From: JARRQB01 sp965368585
GTDB lineage: Bacteria > Pseudomonadota > Gammaproteobacteria > Chromatiales > Chromatiaceae
DNA: 10,107 bases
Reading direction: 5' to 3'
Assembly: GCA_965368585.1 (NCBI GenBank)
Contig: CBDUNM010000174.1
Coordinates: 1 to 10,107, forward strand
In this document: positions 6,480-10,107 of the stretch, one piece after another
How positions within the stretch are numbered: position 1 is the first letter of the stretch
How the letters are laid out: every line of letters begins with the position of its first letter
Made by a program: the position numbers and the translations under genes
The notes under the pieces: model-generated
The model's input: the letters and a program-made list of their open reading frames with translations, nothing else
The model's database searches: none
What the model was told of the DNA's origin: nothing

Positions 6480-7604
6480 ATGAGTAATCCAGCGGAATCC
6501 ATAGATACCGAAGCTCACCTGACGGTGCGATCGATAATCCAGCGCATCGCCACCGGCCCCGAACTGTCCAAGGATATTTCGCGCGAGGAGGCGCATTTTG
6601 CCGCTCGCGCCATTCTGGACAACAAGATCGATCCGGTACAGGCCGGCATCTTTTTTATCGCGCTGCGCATGAAGCGCGAGACCAGCGACGAGAACAAGGG
6701 CGTGCTGGACGCGATCCGCGAAGCGACGCTGGGCGTGACCGCGCAAGTCGACGAGGTGGTCGATATCGCGGACCCCTATGACGGCTACAACCGTTCCCTG
6801 CCGGCCTCTCCGTTCCTGGCGCCGCTGCTTGCTGAACTTGGGGTGCACGTGGTTTCGCATGGGCTGGATGCGGTCGGACCCAAGTTCGGCGTGACGCATC
6901 GGCACGTACTGCAGGCCGCCGGGGTGCCCGTGGATCTGTCGCCCGCGGAAGCCGCCAAGCGCCTGTCGGACGCGGACCTCGGCTGGGCGTACGTGGATCA
7001 GGCCCGGTTCTGTCCAAAACTCCACGACCTGGTGCCCCTACGTACCCTGATGATCAAGCGCCCGGTCCTGACCACCGTGGAAGTGCTGGCCAAACCGATC
7101 GCCGGCGCGCTCAAGACCCACTTCGTTACCGGTTATGTGCACAAGCCCTACCCGCCGGTGTACGCCATGCTGGCGCGACATGTGGGCTTCGATTCGGCGC
7201 TCCTGATACGGGGCGTGGAAGGCGGCGTCATACCCTCGTTACGCCAGGAGAGTCGATACTATTACTACCACGACCGCGGCGAGGAACAAGCGGTGGACGT
7301 GCAGCCGGAGTCGCTGGGTATCGAGCAAAACGTGCGCGCCGTGCCGCTGCCCGAAAACCTGCCGAAAACCACCCGTGAAGGCGATGAGATCGCCATTGCC
7401 GTGGACAACAAGGCCACCGCCCAGGCCGCGGCTGATGCCGGCATGGCGGCGCTCGACGGTGAGCGAGGAGCTACCTACGATTCGCTGGTCTACGGCGCCG
7501 CGCTCGTCCTGACCCATCTGGGCCGTAGCCGGGACTTGCGTAGCGCCGCGGACCAGGTACGGGAGGCGCTGGACGCCGGAGCCGCTACGCGGCGGCTCAG
7601 ATGA
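6480..7604 (+). CDS. divergent TrpD-like glycosyl/phosphoribosyltransferase-fold protein (374 aa)
   Basis: The chain has the two-part architecture of anthranilate phosphoribosyltransferase: a helical N-terminal domain (about 14-82, with ISREEAHFAARAILDNKIDPVQAGIFFIALRMK-type pattern) followed by the larger alpha/beta domain. The usual catalytic signatures are altered. Where TrpD has the PRPP-binding GTGGD loop this protein has ADPYDGYNR (97-105), and where TrpD has KHGNR it has SHGLDAVGPKFGVTH (126-140). Conserved-looking segments include HDLVPLRTLMIKRPVLTTVE (182-201), GYVHKPYPPVYA (218-229) and an unusual YYYYHDRGEE run (260-269). No trpC, trpE or trpG is nearby. It may be a TrpD2/YbiB-like relative that does not make tryptophan; the true substrate is unknown. 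It has its own promoter and AGGAG site, and its stop overlaps the Rieske gene start. Confidence 0.8.
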   Translation: MSNPAESIDTEAHLTVRSIIQRIATGPELSKDISREEAHFAARAILDNKIDPVQAGIFFIALRMKRETSDENKGVLDAIREATLGVTAQVDEVVDIADPYDGYNRSLPASPFLAPLLAELGVHVVSHGLDAVGPKFGVTHRHVLQAAGVPVDLSPAEAAKRLSDADLGWAYVDQARFCPKLHDLVPLRTLMIKRPVLTTVEVLAKPIAGALKTHFVTGYVHKPYPPVYAMLARHVGFDSALLIRGVEGGVIPSLRQESRYYYYHDRGEEQAVDVQPESLGIEQNVRAVPLPENLPKTTREGDEIAIAVDNKATAQAAADAGMAALDGERGATYDSLVYGAALVLTHLGRSRDLRSAADQVREALDAGAATRRLR

Positions 7605-7918
7605 TGGAGGCACCCTACGTGGAGGTCGCTTTTCAGGACGAACTGCGGCCTGGCCAGATGAGGCCTTTTCAAACACAGGGCAAGCGGTTGCTGCTGGTGA
7701 ACGATCAGGGCAGGTTGTTCGCGATCGACGAAATGTGCAGCCACGAAGATTACTCGCTTTCCTACGGCTGCATCAGCGGCGGCCGCATCAAGTGCTCGCT
7801 GCACGGCAGCTATTTCGACCTGCAAACCGGCCAGGCTCTGGACGAGCCAGCCCGCGAGCCCATCGGCATCTACCCGGTGGTCGTCGACGATGGCAAGATC
7901 TGGGTGGACCCGAGCTGA
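7601..7918 (+). CDS. Rieske [2Fe-2S] ferredoxin-like protein (105 aa)
   Basis: This is a small soluble electron carrier with a Rieske cluster. The ligand pattern is complete: C46-x-H48 in MCSHEDY and C65-x2-H68 in IKCSLHGSYFD, 16 residues apart. The rest of the chain is a compact beta domain with no signal peptide, so it is cytoplasmic. This matches stand-alone Rieske ferredoxins of dioxygenase or nitrite-reductase small-subunit type; no oxygenase component lies nearby. The start is ATGATG at 7601 overlapping the upstream stop (TGA 7602-7604); the second ATG at 7604 is equally possible. The overlap indicates translational coupling with the TrpD-like gene, suggesting a shared process. It ends 10 bases before the stop of the convergent DUF3530 gene. 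Confidence 0.9.
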   Translation: MMEAPYVEVAFQDELRPGQMRPFQTQGKRLLLVNDQGRLFAIDEMCSHEDYSLSYGCISGGRIKCSLHGSYFDLQTGQALDEPAREPIGIYPVVVDDGKIWVDPS

Positions 7919-7928
7919 AGTCGATACG

Positions 7929-8717
7929 CTACAGGGTCGCCAGCCAGGCGGCCACCGCTTCCACCAGCGCGTCACCTGTTTCCTTGAAGTAATGGTCAGC
8001 CTCGGGTACCACGACTTGGCGTGACTTCGGATGACCCGCCGCGTCGATCATCTGTTTGCGCTCCGGGGCCGTACGTAGCACTGCCGGATAGTCGTTTTCG
8101 CCGAAAATATCCAGCACGGGTACCGCGACCGTCTCCAGCGCGTAAGGCTCCTGCATCGGCTGCCGGTAATCGGTCGCGCCCATTCCCACCCCGACAAACG
8201 CGTCGAACCGCGCCGCGGCAGCCGAATCCGAGGTGTTGAGCCAATGGTTGGCCATGTGAAACCCGCAACTGTGCGCGAGTACCGCGATGCGTTCGTTGCC
8301 GTGGTCTTGCAAATAATCGATGGCCGCCTCGATTCGGCCCGCGGCGTTCGGAAACAACGGCAGGTAGTCGAAGTATTTAGCGGTTTTTTCCAACACCGGC
8401 ATCTGTATCGACAGCGTGTTCCAGCCATGTGCGACCAACCCGACGCGCAGTGGCTGAATCGCATCCTGCCAGTCGGGGTGAAAGCCCCGTCCATGCAGTA
8501 TCAGCACTGCGCCCTTAGGCTCCGCCGCCTCGGTTGCGGTGTAAATACCGAGGAAGGCGTGCCCGTCGCTTTCGATGTAATCGGCTTCGCCGTCGATGAT
8601 GGCGTCGACTATCTGCTCGGCCAACCGTTTTTCCCGCGCCACATCGGCCTGCTCACTCGCTATGGACGTGCCACAGCACCAGGCGATCAGGATCACCCAC
8701 AATAATAATCGCGACAC
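7929..8717 (-). CDS. exported DUF3530 family alpha/beta-hydrolase (262 aa)
   Basis: This is a periplasmic or exported protein of unknown substrate with an alpha/beta-hydrolase core. A signal peptide (SRLLLWVILIAWCCGTSIA) is followed by a cut near SIA-SEQ. Conserved DUF3530-type blocks are LILHGRGFHPDWQDAIQPLR, GWNTLSIQMPVLE and AVLAHSCGFHMANHWL. The likely triad is S150 (AHSCG, with Ala at the usual first Gly position), D209 (FGENDYP) and H242 (EADHYF). The frame is open from an ATG at 8768. The GTG at 8717 is chosen because AGGGAG sits 6 bases upstream and because it puts the signal peptide at the very N-terminus. The gene is convergent with the Rieske gene. Confidence 0.82.
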   Translation of the reverse strand: MSRLLLWVILIAWCCGTSIASEQADVAREKRLAEQIVDAIIDGEADYIESDGHAFLGIYTATEAAEPKGAVLILHGRGFHPDWQDAIQPLRVGLVAHGWNTLSIQMPVLEKTAKYFDYLPLFPNAAGRIEAAIDYLQDHGNERIAVLAHSCGFHMANHWLNTSDSAAAARFDAFVGVGMGATDYRQPMQEPYALETVAVPVLDIFGENDYPAVLRTAPERKQMIDAAGHPKSRQVVVPEADHYFKETGDALVEAVAAWLATL

Positions 8718-8723
8718 ACTGAA

Positions 8724-8729
8724 CTCCCT
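8724..8729 (-). promoter_or_regulatory. ribosome binding site deciding the GTG start of the DUF3530 gene
   Basis: On the minus strand AGGGAG is followed by TTCAGT and then GTG at 8717. This 6-base spacing is near ideal and supports the GTG over the upstream ATG at 8768, which lacks such a site. Confidence 0.6.
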
Positions 8730-8755
8730 ACGAATGACAAAAGGCGTTGCCTCTG

Positions 8756-8784
8756 ACGTTACGATCATCGGCGTACCGGGGCAA
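8756..8784 (-). promoter_or_regulatory. possible promoter of the DUF3530 gene
   Basis: Reading leftward, TTGCCC (8784-8779), a 17-base spacer and TAACGT (8761-8756) resemble a sigma70 promoter. A start near 8750 would give a leader of about 33 bases. If right, the upstream ATG at 8768 would not be on the transcript, which agrees with the GTG start. Confidence 0.35.
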
Positions 8785-9044
8785 GTTCCCGGCCCGGATG
8801 AGGTACCTCGACGACCGGTGTTGCGACGGCGGTCAGGGCAGCCGATATTCCGCGCACCATCGCTTTTCGCGGGTGTAAAAGCATCAGACTTTGCGATATA
8901 TTCCAGTACATAATAATATTCAGCTTGTATTCAGCCACACCCCGTTACGATATCCAGACTCTTTAAGTGCTTGATATGCCATTCAACAACCGTTACAGCG
9001 AACGAGCCGTTACGACGAACGAGCGACTCAACGGAGGAAAACCC
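8785..9044. other. divergent intergenic stretch between the DUF3530 gene and the small secreted-protein gene
   Basis: This gene-free stretch holds the leftward promoter candidate at its left border and a rightward promoter at 8891-8919. The part 8885-8935 is markedly AT-rich compared with the rest of the window. The 5' leader of the small secreted-protein gene would be about 120 bases. No tRNA, riboswitch or clear hairpin was recognised in it. Confidence 0.5.
8891..8919 (+). promoter_or_regulatory. sigma70-type promoter of the secreted-protein/rhodanese unit
   Basis: TTGCGA (8891-8896), a 17-base spacer and TAATAT (8914-8919) form a good promoter in an AT-rich patch. Transcription would start near 8926, leaving a leader of about 119 bases before the ATG at 9045. 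Confidence 0.5.
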
Positions 9045-9257
9045 ATGAAGTTCCTATTTGGTCTAATCGTTGCGATCTCCATGATCTTTGCATGGCAATC
9101 GGCGGTGTTTGCCGACAGCCACGGCGACGCCAAGGAGTCTGCCGAGGTGGCTGCGGAGAAGATGCAGGAAACTGGCGAGAAGATGAAGGACGCCGGCGAA
9201 AAGAAGGCGAAAAAGAAGAAAAAGGGTAGCGATGAAGAAGAACCCGATTGCGAATGA
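9045..9257 (+). CDS. small secreted Lys/Glu-rich protein with a near-terminal cysteine (70 aa)
   Basis: This short protein is not recognised. It begins with a typical signal peptide (MKFLFGLIVAISMIFAWQS) with a likely cut after VFA at residue 23. The mature chain of about 47 residues is extremely hydrophilic: a predicted amphipathic or charged helix with approximate internal repeats (AAEKMQETGEKMKDAGEKK), then a KKAKKKKKG lysine run and an acidic tail SDEEEPDCE. The only mature cysteine is the second-last residue. The ATG at 9045 has GGAGG (9033-9037) 7 bases upstream; the frame is open from 8967 but only this start yields a signal peptide at the N-terminus. It probably shares a transcript with the rhodanese gene 108 bases downstream. 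A structural, metal-binding or sulfur-carrying role is possible; none is shown. Confidence 0.75.
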   Translation: MKFLFGLIVAISMIFAWQSAVFADSHGDAKESAEVAAEKMQETGEKMKDAGEKKAKKKKKGSDEEEPDCE

Positions 9258-9301
9258 TCGATCGCGGCCAGCGTGCCAGGAAAGGAACTGGAATCAAGCG
9301 A

Positions 9302-9315
9302 GATCGTGCACGATC
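9302..9315. repeat. perfect 14-bp palindrome upstream of the rhodanese gene
   Basis: GATCGTGCACGATC is identical to its own reverse complement and sits between the two genes of the rightmost unit, 50 bases before the rhodanese ATG. It could be an operator for a dimeric regulator or an RNA processing hairpin. No T-run follows, so it is not an intrinsic terminator. Confidence 0.45.
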
Positions 9316-9365
9316 CTGCCCACAACCGCCCACGCAATGATTTTCGACTGGAGGACGTTCGAGTA

Positions 9366-10022
9366 ATGAGAACCCTGACATCACTCGTGGCAAGCGCCAT
9401 GGCTGCCACGCTGGCCCTGTCCACAGGGACATATGCGGAAAACCTCGCTGTCGGTATCACTCCGAGCCTGAAAAAGTTTGAGGGGACGGTCGACGGCAAG
9501 AAGGTCACGATCATGCGTAACCAGAATCAGAAGAACGAGATCAATCCCGCGTTCGCCAAGACGTCGCGTAAATGCCCCCCTTTCTGTGTTCAGCCCATGA
9601 ACCTGTCGCCGGGCGTCGAAACCATTGGTGAGACTGAACTAATCGGCTACGTGCAGCGCATGGCCGAGGGTGACAGTAATATTCTGCTGATCGATTCACG
9701 CACGCCTGACTGGGTTGCGCGTGGCACTATTCCGGGAGCCATCAACCTGCCCTGGACGAAGTTGAACCCGACCAAAGGCGCATCGCCGCTGGATATCGCC
9801 GACATCCTTTCCGCAACCTTCGGCGCACGGGAACAGGAGGGACTGTGGGACTTCTCGGACGCGAAAACGCTGGTGATGTTCTGTAACGGCATGTGGTGTG
9901 GTCAGTCACCGAACAACATTAGGAACCTCCTGAAATTCGGCTACCCTGCCCAGAAGCTCAAATGGTACCGGGGCGGCATGCAGGACTGGGAGATTCTCGG
10001 TTTGAGTACCGTAAAGCCCTGA
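9366..10022 (+). CDS. periplasmic rhodanese-domain protein with extra cysteine pair (218 aa)
   Basis: A signal peptide (MRTLTSLVASAMAATLALS, cut near TYA-EN at residue 24) exports the protein. A lead-in of about 60 residues carries CPPFC (C70-x3-C74), then a single rhodanese domain (about 85-215). Its markers are LLIDSRTPDW (107-116), the GTIPGAINLPW block (120-130), and the active-site loop MFCNGMWCGQSPNN (171-184) with the presumed persulfide cysteine C173 and a second cysteine C178, ending with YRGGMQDWEILGL. Rhodaneses transfer sulfane sulfur through a cysteine persulfide, so a periplasmic sulfur-handling role is likely, but the donor and acceptor are unknown. The frame is open from 9273. 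The ATG at 9366 is preferred because it starts the signal peptide and has GGAGG about 11 bases upstream. A terminator follows the stop. Confidence 0.9.
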   Translation: MRTLTSLVASAMAATLALSTGTYAENLAVGITPSLKKFEGTVDGKKVTIMRNQNQKNEINPAFAKTSRKCPPFCVQPMNLSPGVETIGETELIGYVQRMAEGDSNILLIDSRTPDWVARGTIPGAINLPWTKLNPTKGASPLDIADILSATFGAREQEGLWDFSDAKTLVMFCNGMWCGQSPNNIRNLLKFGYPAQKLKWYRGGMQDWEILGLSTVKP

Positions 10023-10056
10023 ACCAGCGCGTATCAGCCGCGGAAATTCAGAAACG

Positions 10057-10081
10057 GCGGCCACCGAGGCCGCTTTTTCTT
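10057..10081 (+). terminator. rho-independent terminator after the rhodanese gene
   Basis: GCGGCC (10057-10062) and GGCCGC (10068-10073) form a perfect 6-bp GC stem with loop ACCGA, followed directly by TTTTTCTTT. A stretch of A just before the stem could extend pairing. It lies 35 bases after the stop and closes the unit. Confidence 0.85.
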
Positions 10082-10098
10082 TGCCAGATTTGCCAGAT
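10081..10098. repeat. tandem 9-bp duplication
   Basis: TTGCCAGAT occurs twice back to back immediately after the terminator T-run. It is short and may be a chance duplication or the edge of a longer repeat cut by the window end. Confidence 0.3.
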
Positions 10099-10107
10099 CC
10101 GACGGCT

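Noticed and set aside
8718..8768. Longer DUF3530 protein starting at ATG 8768
   Set aside because: It would place 17 polar residues before the signal peptide and has no ribosome site, while the GTG at 8717 has both a good site and a correct signal peptide.
8769..8830. tRNA-like sequence (GGCAAGTTCCCGGCCCGG)
   Set aside because: No cloverleaf, TPsiC loop or acceptor pairing could be assembled.
9273..9365. N-terminal extension of the rhodanese
   Set aside because: The added 31 residues are hydrophilic, bury the signal peptide and encode across the palindrome; the ATG at 9366 has GGAGG upstream.

Overview
The window looks like a GC-rich gammaproteobacterial chromosome segment. The evidence is the run comEC / DUF2062 gene / lolD / lolC, together with Sec-type signal peptides, outer-membrane lipoprotein trafficking genes and an agmatine-based putrescine pathway. 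A sulfur-oxidising or Chromatiales-like lineage would fit the periplasmic rhodanese and the Rieske protein, but that placement is inference. There is no tRNA, rRNA, CRISPR array, transposase or phage gene.

Layout. Positions 1-1018 (minus strand) hold the N-terminal 339 codons of a ComEC DNA-uptake channel that runs off the left edge. Divergent from it, at 1160-1696, is a DUF2062 membrane protein. Its last 40 bases overlap the 3' end of lolD, which arrives from the other strand. lolC (3586-2339) and lolD (2346-1657) form a tight minus-strand operon with an 8-base overlap. They encode the inner-membrane ABC transporter that releases lipoproteins to LolA. A 469-base gene-free stretch (3587-4055) follows. 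It contains the lolC -10 box, a nested inverted-repeat block and a weak rightward promoter.

Positions 4056-6364 carry three plus-strand genes: a small exported BamE-like protein, then aguA and aguB. Agmatine deiminase makes N-carbamoylputrescine and the amidase converts that to putrescine. A good sigma70-type promoter (6425-6452) then drives a two-gene operon: a divergent TrpD-like protein lacking the usual PRPP motif, and a Rieske [2Fe-2S] ferredoxin. Convergent to these is an exported DUF3530 alpha/beta-hydrolase, read from a GTG start at 8717.

The right end (8891-10081) reads as one transcription unit: promoter, a 70-residue secreted Lys/Glu-rich protein, a spacer with a perfect 14-bp palindrome, a periplasmic rhodanese with extra cysteines, and a rho-independent terminator. 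The least explained items are the TrpD-like/Rieske pair, the secreted-protein/rhodanese pair and the palindromic block upstream of lolC.
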